From: Lachnospiraceae bacterium
Lineage (GTDB): Bacteria > Bacillota > Clostridia > Lachnospirales > Lachnospiraceae
Length of the DNA: 32,324 nt
Direction: 5' to 3'
NCBI GenBank assembly: GCA_017622845.1
Contig: JAGAQJ010000009.1
Span: 1 to 32,324 of the forward strand
The position numbers were made by a program, and so were the translations under genes. The notes under the pieces are model-generated. The model did not search any database. It was not told where the DNA came from and saw nothing but the letters and a program-made list of their open reading frames with translations. Shown one piece after another: positions 1 to 7,316 of the stretch; the first letter of the stretch is position 1, and each line of letters starts with the position of its first letter.

Positions 1-2
1 AA

Positions 3-95
3 AACAAAGTATTGGGACATAACCTATGCATGGCATTCAACAGTATATTTCAGGAATCGTGTGACATTGGGAAAATCAAACAGCTGGTATTCTGA
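3..95 (+). CDS. 3' end of an unidentified gene, cut by the window edge
   Basis: An open frame enters from the left edge and closes with TGA at 93-95, giving the last 30 residues of a protein with a basic tail ending in ...KIKQLVF. The residues before it (VLGHNLCMAFN) have the flavour of a transposase C-terminus, but this is a guess from style and not an identified motif. Another frame also stays open from base 1 to about 168, so frame choice is uncertain. The 118 bases between this stop and the antiporter gene contain no gene I can support. Confidence 0.3.
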   Translation, partial: NKVLGHNLCMAFNSIFQESCDIGKIKQLVF

Positions 96-213
96 AAAAA
101 TAAACGTTCAGAATTCAGTAGGGACTTTTTGGGCTTTTCGGGCCTTTCTGTTGATTATACCGGTTTAATTATATTAATTAGCACAACGAGTTAATTTAAT
201 ATATCTGTTTCCA

Positions 214-1389
214 TTATTTCTCCAATAGTCTCTTATATAAATTATCTACACATACAGCACCAAACGGAGCTGTAATCAAAATAGATAACACTGCAACGGT
301 TAAAACCATATTTCCACAGTCTAATCCCATTGACAATGGTATTGCACCAATAGCTGCTTGCACTGTCGCTTTGGGAGTGTACGCTACCATACAAAATAAT
401 TTTTCTTTTTTTGATAAATCTGTTCTTACTAATGATAATGCCACACCAATCATTCTAAATAGTAATGCCCCAATAATAAGCAATACAGCAAATATTCCTG
501 CTGATTCGACATATTTTAAATCAACAGTTGCACCAACTAACACAAATAGAAATACTTCTGCACCAAGCCATAATTTATTATATTTTGCAGATAATCGTAC
601 AGCTAACACGCCATATTTTTGTTTCAGCATGATACCCATACTCATAATAGCAAGTAGACCAGAAATAGGAATATATCCTTCCAATCTATTTTGTACTTCC
701 AAAAGCAAGAAAGAAATACTAAGTATTATCAGTATTTTCACTGAATCTCTCATATGATTTTTTTTGAAGAATAAAACTAATAACATTCCTACACCACTTC
801 CGAGAATAACTCCTAAGACAATAGATATTGGAATCTGGATAAAACTTATTATAGACATTTCACCTGTAGCTGCTAATGCAGTAAAAGCTGTAAATACCAC
901 GATAACAAAAACATCATCTACCGAAGCACCTGCTAAAATCAGTTGTGGAATACTTTTGTTTTTCCCATAACCTTCATCAATCAATCGAATCATTCTTGGT
1001 ACAACAACAGCAGGAGATACCGCGGCAATTACACTCCCCATAATAGCCGCATCTAACACAGATACTGTAAGCAAAATTGGTGCCAAAATAACAGTCCCTA
1101 ATATTTCTACACAAGCAGGAACAAAACACATAAGAACTGCTGGTCTGCCGACTTTCTTTAAATCTGAAATATCAAGAGACAGCCCTGCTCTTGTAAGAAT
1201 TATTACTAAGGCTATCTGCCTCAAATCTCCCGAAATCATAAGTATTGATTCATCAATTAAATTCAGTGCATAGGGACTAAGTATAATCCCCACAATAATC
1301 ATTCCAAGTAAACTTGGTAATCTGAGTTTTGAAAAAATCCAGCCGATTAACAACCCTAATAACAAAATAATTGCAATACTTGTTAACAT
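214..1389 (-). CDS. Cation:proton antiporter, CPA/Kef-NhaP type, under a fluoride riboswitch
   Basis: A 391-residue polytopic membrane protein with about 12 hydrophobic segments and no soluble nucleotide-binding tail. The segment AVSPAVVVP (about 123-131) and the paired aspartates in ASVDDV (D158-D159) are the ion-binding signature of monovalent cation/proton antiporters; a DD pair is usually linked to electrogenic exchange. It is expected to swap Na+ or another monovalent ion for protons across the cytoplasmic membrane. The ATG follows AGAGGG at 4 nt spacing. The leader carries a fluoride aptamer fused to an intrinsic terminator, so expression should rise when fluoride is present. Antiporters of this class are a known, though less common, partner of fluoride riboswitches beside CrcB/Fluc and CLC-F. 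Whether it moves fluoride or only repairs the pH/ion damage is not decided by sequence. Confidence 0.9.
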   Translation of the reverse strand: MLTSIAIILLLGLLIGWIFSKLRLPSLLGMIIVGIILSPYALNLIDESILMISGDLRQIALVIILTRAGLSLDISDLKKVGRPAVLMCFVPACVEILGTVILAPILLTVSVLDAAIMGSVIAAVSPAVVVPRMIRLIDEGYGKNKSIPQLILAGASVDDVFVIVVFTAFTALAATGEMSIISFIQIPISIVLGVILGSGVGMLLVLFFKKNHMRDSVKILIILSISFLLLEVQNRLEGYIPISGLLAIMSMGIMLKQKYGVLAVRLSAKYNKLWLGAEVFLFVLVGATVDLKYVESAGIFAVLLIIGALLFRMIGVALSLVRTDLSKKEKLFCMVAYTPKATVQAAIGAIPLSMGLDCGNMVLTVAVLSILITAPFGAVCVDNLYKRLLEK

Positions 1390-1413
1390 ACAACCCTCTT
1401 AAATCGCAGAAAT

Positions 1414-1460
1414 AAAAAAGCTGATAATTTCTGCGTAATAATTTCGCAGAAGTCATCAGC
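1414..1460 (-). terminator. Intrinsic terminator acting as the riboswitch expression platform
   Basis: Read on the minus strand, GCTGAT...TTCTGCG pairs with CGCAGAA...ATCAGC around an AT-rich loop and is followed directly by six T. The 5' arm is also the 3' strand of the fluoride aptamer (GCTGATGACTTCTGCG), so ligand-bound aptamer and terminator stem cannot form together. That is the usual design for transcriptional ON control. Confidence 0.88.
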
Positions 1461-1507
1461 ATTAAATGCGGTTTAGGGATTAATACCCATGGGAGAACCT
1501 CATTCCC
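1445..1507 (-). promoter_or_regulatory. Fluoride riboswitch (crcB motif)
   Basis: The minus-strand leader reads GGGAATGAGG, TTCTCCC, a short hairpin, AAACCGC, then GCTGATGACTTCTGCG. This follows the crcB-motif layout in order and spacing: a GGnnATGnGG start, a closing CCC, an AAACnGC strand and a GCTGATGnC(C/T)nCT strand that forms the pseudoknot with the 5' segment. The predicted transcription start lies about 4 nt upstream of the first G, and the 3' end is shared with an intrinsic terminator. Recognised by eye from the published consensus; a covariance-model hit would settle it. Confidence 0.87.
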
Positions 1508-1517
1508 AATGAAATAT

Positions 1518-1546
1518 ACTATACCATAAGTCAAAATGAAATACAA
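1518..1546 (-). promoter_or_regulatory. Sigma-A promoter of the riboswitch-antiporter unit
   Basis: On the minus strand TTGTAT (1546-1541) and TATAGT (1523-1518) are separated by exactly 17 bp. Transcription would begin near 1511, just ahead of the aptamer's first paired base. Confidence 0.7.
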
Positions 1547-1598
1547 CAACAAATCCCGATTGTGATTTGATTTAAAATGCTTTATTTATAAATAACGG

Positions 1599-1627
1599 TT
1601 GACAAATTTCCTTATCATTTCTATAAT
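1599..1627 (+). promoter_or_regulatory. Sigma-A promoter of the tetR-flavodoxin operon
   Basis: Consensus TTGACA (1599-1604) and consensus TATAAT (1622-1627) are separated by 17 bp, as strong a match as this promoter class allows. It runs divergently from the antiporter promoter. The operator at 1624-1646 overlaps the -10 box and the start site. Confidence 0.9.
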
Positions 1628-1646
1628 TAAACTCAAAGTTTAATTA
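1624..1646. promoter_or_regulatory. Inverted-repeat operator, probable TetR autoregulation site
   Basis: TAATTAAACT (1624-1633), a 3-bp spacer, and AGTTTAATTA (1637-1646) form a perfect 10-3-10 palindrome. It covers the end of the -10 box and the initiation region of the downstream tetR gene, the classic place for steric repression. That the product of the next gene binds it is inference from position and symmetry. Confidence 0.82.
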
Positions 1647-1659
1647 AATGGAGGTAATA

Positions 1660-2298
1660 ATGGGACGGAGAAAAAAAGAACCCAAGAGTGTACACAGAGA
1701 AAACATTGCTTCTGCTGCGTCCGTGTTGTTTATGGAAAAAGGTATCACAGCGACTTCTATGGACGATATAGCGAAAGCAGCCGGATATAGCAAAGCAACC
1801 TTATATGTGTACTTCGAGAACAAAGAAGAAATCATTGGTCTTTTAGTTCTTGATAGTATGAAAAAACTTTATGATTATATCGCTTCTGCATTAGAGAAAC
1901 AGGAAACAACAAAAGCAAGATATGATTTCATTTGTTTTGGATTAGTCCGGTATCAAGAAGAATTTCCTTTTTATTTTAAAATGGTGTTGGATAAAATCAA
2001 CATTGACTTTGAAAACCATAATTATTTGCCCGAAGAAAAAGAAACTTATCAGATAGGAGAAGAAATAAACAGAAAACTAAAAGATTTTTTAATATCCGGC
2101 ATGGAAAAAGGCGATTTGCGTGATGACCTAAAAATTATGCCTACTATTTTTAACTTCTGGGGTATGTTGTCAGGACTTATCCAACTTGCCACAAATAAAG
2201 AGGACTATATACAAATTGCAATGGATTTATCCAAAAAACAGTTCTTAAAGTATGGTTTTCATATGCTATACGATTCGATTGCAAATAAGGAGGAATGA
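1660..2298 (+). CDS. TetR/AcrR family transcriptional regulator
   Basis: A 212-residue protein with the TetR DNA-binding region at the N-terminus: RENIASAASVLFMEKG leading into SMDDIAKAAGYSKATLYVYF, whose last part is the recognition helix. The rest is a helical ligand-binding and dimerisation domain without a recognisable ligand signature. An ATG at 1648 lies inside the ribosome site itself; GGAGG (1650-1654) is correctly placed for the ATG at 1660, so I use that start. Its promoter carries a 10-3-10 palindrome, which suggests autorepression. The oxidoreductase gene starts 2 bp after its stop and is very likely co-transcribed and its regulatory target. Confidence 0.92.
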   Translation: MGRRKKEPKSVHRENIASAASVLFMEKGITATSMDDIAKAAGYSKATLYVYFENKEEIIGLLVLDSMKKLYDYIASALEKQETTKARYDFICFGLVRYQEEFPFYFKMVLDKINIDFENHNYLPEEKETYQIGEEINRKLKDFLISGMEKGDLRDDLKIMPTIFNFWGMLSGLIQLATNKEDYIQIAMDLSKKQFLKYGFHMLYDSIANKEE

Positions 2299-2300
2299 TT

Positions 2301-2870
2301 ATGAGTGAAAAATCTGTACTTGCAATTTTAGGCAGTCCGCATATAAGTGGAACGACAGCCACCATGCTAGATTGTGCTATCCAAAGCGCCGAAAAAAAGG
2401 GATATACGGTAATAACAGTCAACCTATATGAGAAAAATCTTTCATTTTGTACAGGCTGTCGAGCTTGCATGAATACGAAAGTGTGTATACAAAAAGATGA
2501 TATACAGGAAATCACAGATTATTTACATAAATGTCAAACAATCATTCTTGCTGCTCCAGTTTATTGGGCGAATGTACCTGCTCCTGTTAAAAACTTATTT
2601 GACCGGCTATTAGGAACAGCTATGGAAGAAACAAGCACTTTTCCAAAGCCACGTCTAAAAGGTAAAAAATATATGCTTTTGACTTCTTGCAACACCCCCG
2701 CCCCCTTTTCATGGATATTCGGACAAAGCAGTGGGGCAATCCGCAATATGGATGAATTTTTCAAAACGGCAGGCATGAAGCCAATCGGAAAAATTGTTTG
2801 TGCAAATGCGGCAAATAAAAAAGGACTTCCAAAGTCGCTGATTAAAAAAATTGAGAGGTGTCTGAAATGA
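2301..2870 (+). CDS. Flavodoxin-fold NAD(P)H-dependent oxidoreductase (FMN reductase-like)
   Basis: About 189 residues of flavodoxin-like fold. The N-terminal GSPHISGTTATML is the FMN phosphate-binding loop, CTGCRACMNTKVC is the cysteine cluster common in iron-sulfur-flavoprotein-like and FMN-reductase relatives, and APVYWANVPAPVKNLFDR is the conserved segment after beta-strand 3. It likely reduces quinones, nitro compounds or similar electrophiles with NAD(P)H in the cytosol. The start at 2301 has AAGGAGG at about 7 nt; the ATG at 2295 is too close to it. Its coupling to a TetR repressor fits an inducible detoxification reductase; the inducer is unknown. Confidence 0.87.
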   Translation: MSEKSVLAILGSPHISGTTATMLDCAIQSAEKKGYTVITVNLYEKNLSFCTGCRACMNTKVCIQKDDIQEITDYLHKCQTIILAAPVYWANVPAPVKNLFDRLLGTAMEETSTFPKPRLKGKKYMLLTSCNTPAPFSWIFGQSSGAIRNMDEFFKTAGMKPIGKIVCANAANKKGLPKSLIKKIERCLK

Positions 2871-2935
2871 AAATGATCAAACTGTCCTCTTCATAACTTA
2901 TAGGATATTATACCATAGATTGTTTACTTCGGAAA

Positions 2936-3172
2936 TTACTTTCCTCTAAAAATGGGCAGAAGAAAACCTCCAAATCTTTGGGAGACTTGGAGGCTTGATT
3001 CCGACCATTTATCTTTTAAATAAACTTTGTTATACAGAACTCTAATTATGAACACTGCATGATTCTGCATATCATAATAATAGAAAATGTTGTAGTTATC
3101 AAAGCGTGTCATTCGCAGACCAACACTTCGTAAAAGGTCATCATCTACTAGTGGAATACAGCTTAACTGCAT
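2936..3172 (-). pseudogene. RelE/ParE toxin C-terminal fragment
   Basis: The frame encodes IPLVDDDLLRSVGLRMTRF, then DNYNIFYYYDMQNHAVFIIR and VLYNK, which matches the C-terminal half of RelE/ParE-superfamily toxins (conserved DNY-IFY and RVLY strands). The first half of a toxin (about 45-50 residues) is missing and no antitoxin gene is adjacent. The last 20 or so residues are read through a terminator hairpin and are not toxin-like. The upstream sequence is instead the end of an acetyltransferase in another frame, so this is debris rather than a working gene. Confidence 0.6.
2960..2993 (-). terminator. Intrinsic terminator for the minus-strand cluster
   Basis: CCTCCAA (minus-strand arm 2993-2987) pairs with TTGGAGG (2973-2967) and is followed on the minus strand by TTTTCTT. 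It lies downstream of the NUDIX gene and would end transcription of the 3.2-6.2 kb cluster. Part of the loop can form an alternative CTCCC/GGGAG-like pairing. Confidence 0.6.
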
Positions 3173-3242
3173 TGCTGTTCCAATCAGTCACATGTAAAAC
3201 AATGCCATCATAACCTTGCTCTTTTATATGATGCATTCCCAT
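3141..3242 (-). pseudogene. GNAT acetyltransferase C-terminal fragment
   Basis: Thirty-three codons starting right after the NUDIX stop read MGMHHIKEQGYDGIVLHVT, then NSNAVKLYS, followed by a stop. The pattern LHV...N..A..LY is the conserved C-terminal acetyl-CoA-binding strand and helix of GNAT N-acetyltransferases. The usual -GF end is replaced by the junction with the RelE/ParE fragment. At 33 residues it cannot be a functional enzyme. Confidence 0.5.
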
Positions 3243-3245
3243 GGC

Positions 3246-3740
3246 TTACTCTGGCATTTCCACAAACTCCACTTTTTCACCATCTGCTATTCCACCATAC
3301 ATTTTATGATTATACTGCCCTACATCCAGATAATGATTTATAACATATTGTGCAGTAAAGGGCATTTCAAAATTTTTTAATTCTGTCAATGAAATCCATT
3401 TTAGCTGCCCTTCATTTGATGTTAAATGCATATTATTTCCATTGGGAAATCTTGCAAAGAAATAATAATTTTGTCTTATCTCCTCATTTCTTCTACGCAA
3501 TGTAACATAACGCAATTCCATATCGCATATCATATCCTGTGTAATAGATAATTCTTCTTCTAATTCTCGCAGCACACAAGCGCCTGCGTCATTTAATTCA
3601 TTTTCTTCAAAATGCCCTCCTGCAGAACCAATCCACACATTATTGACTACTCTTGAACCCTGTCTATACAGCAAAAGCATCTTATCTTCACAAAGCAGAT
3701 AAATAGATGTCATATTTCTTAATCTTCCAATGTTCCCCAT
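3246..3740 (-). CDS. NUDIX hydrolase
   Basis: A 164-residue single-domain NUDIX protein. The NUDIX box is visible as GGHFEENELND followed by ACVLRELEEEL: it supplies the Gly, the Glu and the REL-EE helix that bind the catalytic Mg2+, with a two-residue-longer loop than the textbook spacing. The likely role is hydrolysis of a nucleoside diphosphate derivative such as an oxidised nucleotide or nucleotide sugar; the substrate is not readable. A TTG at 3753-3755 could extend it, but GGGAGAAG sits inside that extension, ideally placed for the ATG at 3740. The downstream 100 bases hold gene debris. Confidence 0.88.
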   Translation of the reverse strand: MGNIGRLRNMTSIYLLCEDKMLLLYRQGSRVVNNVWIGSAGGHFEENELNDAGACVLRELEEELSITQDMICDMELRYVTLRRRNEEIRQNYYFFARFPNGNNMHLTSNEGQLKWISLTELKNFEMPFTAQYVINHYLDVGQYNHKMYGGIADGEKVEFVEMPE

Positions 3741-3951
3741 AAATACTTCTCCCAAAAAAATCGTAACTACAAATCAACTCAATTTTTTATATGTTCCCCA
3801 TCCACATATACTTCTTTTCAAAAATCCCATCATGATACGCCGATTGCAAAACAGTCATTTTATTCCATGTATTTTTTGCATAATTTCCAAAATACGCCCA
3901 ATTTTATTAATGTTCCTTGTCACTACCCAAACAAACCGGAAATTGGATCAT

Positions 3952-4440
3952 TCATTTCCATACCCTATACATACATGCACCATCATCACAATGGTTTATA
4001 AGCCAACTATAGTCTTTCGGGAAAAGATAAAAATCGTCCATTGATATGGGATATTCAAATAAGACTTTTTTTATCTCATCTAATCTACCTTCATATATCC
4101 AGCCACCATCGACAATAAGATAATAGTAAGCCATTAAATTTCTTTCCGGAACAAGGTCATCAATGCTGCTTATATAGTTCTTCCAGTCCCTCCAATTTGT
4201 TTTTATACTATCCGTTCTATTCAATTCCTTCCGAAATCGTGTCCACATATAGGCAAGCTGAATCGTAGGGTATTTCTGATAGTCGCAAAATGAATAGTAT
4301 AATTTATGAATCACTTCTTGATAACGATTCTTTGCCACTTCATAGAACTTTGTCCGATCAATGCCATATTCTTTTATTATATTTTCAATTTCGTTACGCA
4401 TTTCATAGCGTACTTTCTTACTTTCCGTTTGATTAATCAT
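3952..4440 (-). CDS. Hypothetical protein, about 162 residues
   Basis: I do not recognise a family. It is a soluble, charged, tyrosine- and tryptophan-rich protein without a signal peptide. The C-terminal part (YPISMDDFYLFPKDYSWLIN, then a segment ending CMYRVWK) resembles small cytosolic proteins of SMI1/immunity-like style, but this is impression only. I start at the ATG at 4440, preceded by GGGGTGA; a GTG at 4500 would add 20 residues but lacks a spaced ribosome site. It sits in a co-directional AT-rich cluster. The 211 bases between it and the NUDIX start hold no gene I can support. Confidence 0.65.
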   Translation of the reverse strand: MINQTESKKVRYEMRNEIENIIKEYGIDRTKFYEVAKNRYQEVIHKLYYSFCDYQKYPTIQLAYMWTRFRKELNRTDSIKTNWRDWKNYISSIDDLVPERNLMAYYYLIVDGGWIYEGRLDEIKKVLFEYPISMDDFYLFPKDYSWLINHCDDGACMYRVWK

Positions 4441-4534
4441 ATATGTCACCCCGGAAACTCCAATTATCAATTGTGCAAAAGTCCTGCGTTTATTAGCCAC
4501 CCTTTATCTTTCATTAAACGAATTTGTCTAATTA

Positions 4535-5530
4535 TTATTTATAAAGTTTTTCCCTGACTTTTCTCATCTCCTTCCAAACATTATCTCCATAGTTGCTTAC
4601 TATAACAGAGATCATTCCATTGTTTGGATTATATTCAGAAATAAAACTTACTCCCGGGTCACAACCTTGAAAATATGCATAATCCCTGCCATTTGGATTA
4701 TCAATAAGCCATACACCATAGCCATAGTACCCTTCTTCTGCATCAACACCGTCTCCACTTTGTTTACTAAGCATTTTAGCAACTAATTCCTTTGAAATTA
4801 ATTTATTTTCCAACAATCCTCTCCAGAAATTGATGATGTCCTTTACAGTAATAAAAGCGCCGCCTGCACCAGTCCCTTTTACATCTACAGAAAATATATT
4901 TGTACGAAAATCATCTGTATCAGCACAATAAATATAATTATTGGCACATTTTGGCGGCAGTCTGTCTAATTCATAATAACCTGTTGCGTTCATATCACAT
5001 ACATCAAATACATTTGTTTTAAGGTATTGGTCAAAATACATTCCTGTTACTTTTTCAATTATCATAGCAAGTAATACATAACCCGAATTATTATATTGAA
5101 ACTTTTCGCCTTTTGGATACATCATAGGCTTGTTTATAAATAACGGAAGCAAATCGCTATTATGTCTGATTTTATAATTCGGATAATCTACCCATAATTC
5201 CTCATACTCATCCATAACACTCTCATCAAAATAATCAGGCACTCCTGAAGTATGATTCAATAATTGTTCTACTGTTACATCAACATCAATGCTATGTAGA
5301 TCAATATCAAGAAGGCTTCCCAAAGTATCATCAAATTTGATTTTTCCTTGTTCAACTAATTGTAATATACCTACTGCAACAAAAACTTTTCCTGCTGATG
5401 CACTGGCAAATTTTGTTTCTAATGAATTTGGAACCTGATTTGCTAAGTCAGCAAAACCAGTCACATTTTCACACAAAACTATATTATCTTGAACAATATA
5501 TACATTTCCTCTAAAATTACTGTCAAGCAT
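4535..5530 (-). CDS. Serine hydrolase of the class C beta-lactamase/esterase superfamily
   Basis: A 331-residue protein with the SxxK catalytic motif S45-A-G-K48, HTSG at 93-96 and the second motif Y146-N-N148; the C-terminal HTG/KTG-like element is probably in the GTGAGG or later glycine-rich segments. No signal peptide or lipobox is visible, so it appears cytosolic, unlike true secreted beta-lactamases. It more likely acts on a peptide or ester. An upstream ATG (5545) is part of the GGAGG ribosome site, which positions the ATG at 5530 as the start. It follows the HAD gene by about 33 bp in the same direction. Confidence 0.85.
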   Translation of the reverse strand: MLDSNFRGNVYIVQDNIVLCENVTGFADLANQVPNSLETKFASASAGKVFVAVGILQLVEQGKIKFDDTLGSLLDIDLHSIDVDVTVEQLLNHTSGVPDYFDESVMDEYEELWVDYPNYKIRHNSDLLPLFINKPMMYPKGEKFQYNNSGYVLLAMIIEKVTGMYFDQYLKTNVFDVCDMNATGYYELDRLPPKCANNYIYCADTDDFRTNIFSVDVKGTGAGGAFITVKDIINFWRGLLENKLISKELVAKMLSKQSGDGVDAEEGYYGYGVWLIDNPNGRDYAYFQGCDPGVSFISEYNPNNGMISVIVSNYGDNVWKEMRKVREKLYK

Positions 5531-5563
5531 CTCTTTTACCTCCATAATCTAACTTTTCCCGTT

Positions 5564-6181
5564 TTACAAAATATTACAAATTTCAGTCAGGTTATTCACT
5601 ATATAATCCGCTCTTTCAATTTCCTTCGTAATGTTCCAATATTGACCATATCCCTGCTTCATCCATATAGTATGAATACCTAATAAATTGGCAGGAACAA
5701 TATCATTATCAATCCTATCTCCAATCATAATTGCATTATTAGCTTTACAATTACTTCTTTTTAAAGCAATTTCAAATATTCTTCTGTCCGGTTTTGAAAC
5801 ACCCTCCTCCGCAGAAGCGACAACCAACTCAATATAATGTAATATCCCATGCTGCTCTAATCGTTTCCTTGTCCCAAGTGATTGGTTCGCAATAATACCT
5901 ATCTTATATTTCTTACTTAAATATTCAAGACATTTAGATGTATCACTATATAAAATTTCATCTTCCTTATGCCACTCTGTCAGTTCTACCCCAAGTGCCT
6001 TAGCTATTTCTAAATCTCCTTTTTTATTCTGCTTATATAATTCCATTGCACCATTATATACTTTTTCATATGTTGTGCCAGCCAAATCAGCTATTTCCTT
6101 TAACCGATGCTCGTATGCTATGTGTTCATCTACTAATGTTGAACCAACATCAAAAAATAACCATTTTACTTCTTCAAACAT
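5564..6181 (-). CDS. HAD-superfamily hydrolase
   Basis: A 205-residue protein with the four HAD motifs: FFDVGSTL (nucleophile D11, with G replacing the second Asp, a known variation), IIANQS (motif II), SKPDRRIF (motif III lysine) and IGDRIDND (motif IV acidic pair). A helical cap lies between motifs I and II (about 20-90), as in the phosphoglycolate phosphatase/haloacid dehalogenase-like C1 group. It should dephosphorylate a small cytosolic metabolite. AAGGAG precedes the ATG at 5 nt. The start region overlaps the end of an orphan reading frame. Confidence 0.88.
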   Translation of the reverse strand: MFEEVKWLFFDVGSTLVDEHIAYEHRLKEIADLAGTTYEKVYNGAMELYKQNKKGDLEIAKALGVELTEWHKEDEILYSDTSKCLEYLSKKYKIGIIANQSLGTRKRLEQHGILHYIELVVASAEEGVSKPDRRIFEIALKRSNCKANNAIMIGDRIDNDIVPANLLGIHTIWMKQGYGQYWNITKEIERADYIVNNLTEICNIL

Positions 6182-6324
6182 TTAAGCTCCTTAATATATT
6201 GCTGATAATTTTCATCACCACTCTTTAGAAAATAAGAACCGGAAAGACTACGGCTTATAAATTTGTCTTTCTCATCAAAACATCCAACTAAAATGTCCGC
6301 ATAAAACCATCTGACTACGGCTTC
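6166..6324 (-). pseudogene. Orphan C-terminal fragment of an unknown gene
   Basis: Fifty-two sense codons with no start codon run from a stop inside the carbamoyltransferase end to a TAA 16 bases into the HAD gene. The peptide looks protein-like (ADILVGCFDEKDKFISRSLS, then GSYFLKSGDENYQQYIKEL). A short overlap with the next gene's start and the HAD ribosome site lying inside its last codons are typical of an operon junction. I read it as the surviving 3' end of a gene once upstream of HAD, truncated where the carbamoyltransferase region was joined. Confidence 0.45.
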
Positions 6325-7154
6325 TCATGAATCAGGCAGGAAATCATCACCGCCTGCTGCACCTCAAGCAGATGTTTCTTAAATTCATATCCCACAAAAT
6401 AATCAGAATCAATTACATCTGCCGAAACTTCTTCACCGCGGTAAAACGGCGGACATGGATTTAAAACAGCCCCCTTATTAGCCTGAGCCATCACGGCTTT
6501 TGTGACCTGACACTCTCTAAAATCCGGCAAGGCAGCCTTCGGCAGAGAGTCCGTGCAGACAATATCCTTTCCCTGAATTGCAGTATCAATGTCATAATAG
6601 ACTTTCATATCATCCATCTCATACCCTTTTCCACAGCACTGCGACAGTTCCAGTCCCATGACCTTTGCCGCTTCCTGCCATGCAAGACCGATATTGCCTT
6701 TTGCACCGCAGAATAAATATTGATCCTGCAGGAAATTTTCTCTGATTTTGGAAAGCGCATACAAGTCGGTGAGCATTTCGCAAGGGTGATTGCTATCGGT
6801 CATCGCATTGATCACAGGCACCTTTGCATATTCTGCAAGCTTGTCCAGTACAGCGATGTCCTTATGCCGTACAATCAGCATATCTGCCCAATTATTCAGA
6901 TATCCGCATACATCTCTCAGGTCTTCCTTCTTGTCAAGCGTTTCGGTCGGAAAAAGAATCGGCTGTCCGCCAAGCAAATGAATCCCCTTCTCAAAGGTCA
7001 CTCTGGTTCGAATACTTGCACTTGGGAAAAATAAAACCACACTTTTCCCTTTTAAAATATCCGTGTACTTTCCCTGCCGAACCTCGTCCGCAATATCAAA
7101 AATGTCAAAAACATCTTTTGCTGTATAATCAGTCAACCGAATCAGATTTCTCAT
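6315..7154 (-). CDS. Aspartate/ornithine carbamoyltransferase-family protein of unclear substrate
   Basis: A 279-residue protein with the family's two-domain layout. The carbamoyl-phosphate loop is SASIRTR (45-51; usual form S-T-R-T-R) and the second binding motif is HPCE (123-126; HPCQ in ornithine enzymes). The C-terminal HCLP motif that marks ornithine carbamoyltransferase is replaced by NPCPPFYRG (232-240), nearer in style to the HPGP-NRG of aspartate enzymes but identical to neither. Product names such as ornithine carbamoyltransferase would therefore be over-specific. A 308-residue version starting at 7241 is excluded because the promoter (7192-7220) lies inside it; MRNLIRLTDYT aligns with the normal family N-terminus. 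There is no arginine-pathway neighbour. Confidence 0.85.
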   Translation of the reverse strand: MRNLIRLTDYTAKDVFDIFDIADEVRQGKYTDILKGKSVVLFFPSASIRTRVTFEKGIHLLGGQPILFPTETLDKKEDLRDVCGYLNNWADMLIVRHKDIAVLDKLAEYAKVPVINAMTDSNHPCEMLTDLYALSKIRENFLQDQYLFCGAKGNIGLAWQEAAKVMGLELSQCCGKGYEMDDMKVYYDIDTAIQGKDIVCTDSLPKAALPDFRECQVTKAVMAQANKGAVLNPCPPFYRGEEVSADVIDSDYFVGYEFKKHLLEVQQAVMISCLIHEKP

Positions 7155-7191
7155 GTTGATAACCATGCCCTTTCTATGAATCACTACTATC

Positions 7192-7220
7192 AGTATAGCT
7201 GCTGCCACAGCCTTCGTCAA
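7192..7220 (-). promoter_or_regulatory. Sigma-A promoter of the carbamoyltransferase gene
   Basis: On the minus strand TTGACG (7220-7215) and TATACT (7197-7192) are 17 bp apart. Transcription would start near 7185, about 30 nt before the chosen ATG. Confidence 0.8.
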
Positions 7221-7221
7221 A

Positions 7222-7310
7222 CGTTCCTGCTCACATCCCAATTGTATTTTGAATCGTTCCGCATATTTTCAGTGTGGACAGCAGCACTTATGCACACAAA
7301 ATGTAAAAGG
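7222..7310 (+). repeat. Decayed copy of the GTTACTG/CACAC interspersed repeat
   Basis: The stretch from GTTCCTGCTCACATCCC through TTGTATTTTGA to TATGCACACAAAATGTAAAA is alignable with the repeats at 22133-22273 and 30892-30970 (shared TTGTATTT, GTG-GAA-A-CA and TTATGCACA blocks, in the same order and strand). The terminal repeats are eroded. It abuts the -35 box of the carbamoyltransferase promoter. Confidence 0.5.
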
Positions 7311-7316
7311 GCAAGC

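Noticed and set aside
1277-1552. 91-codon minus-strand frame covering the antiporter leader
   Set aside because: It is translated through the riboswitch and terminator, which explain this sequence better.
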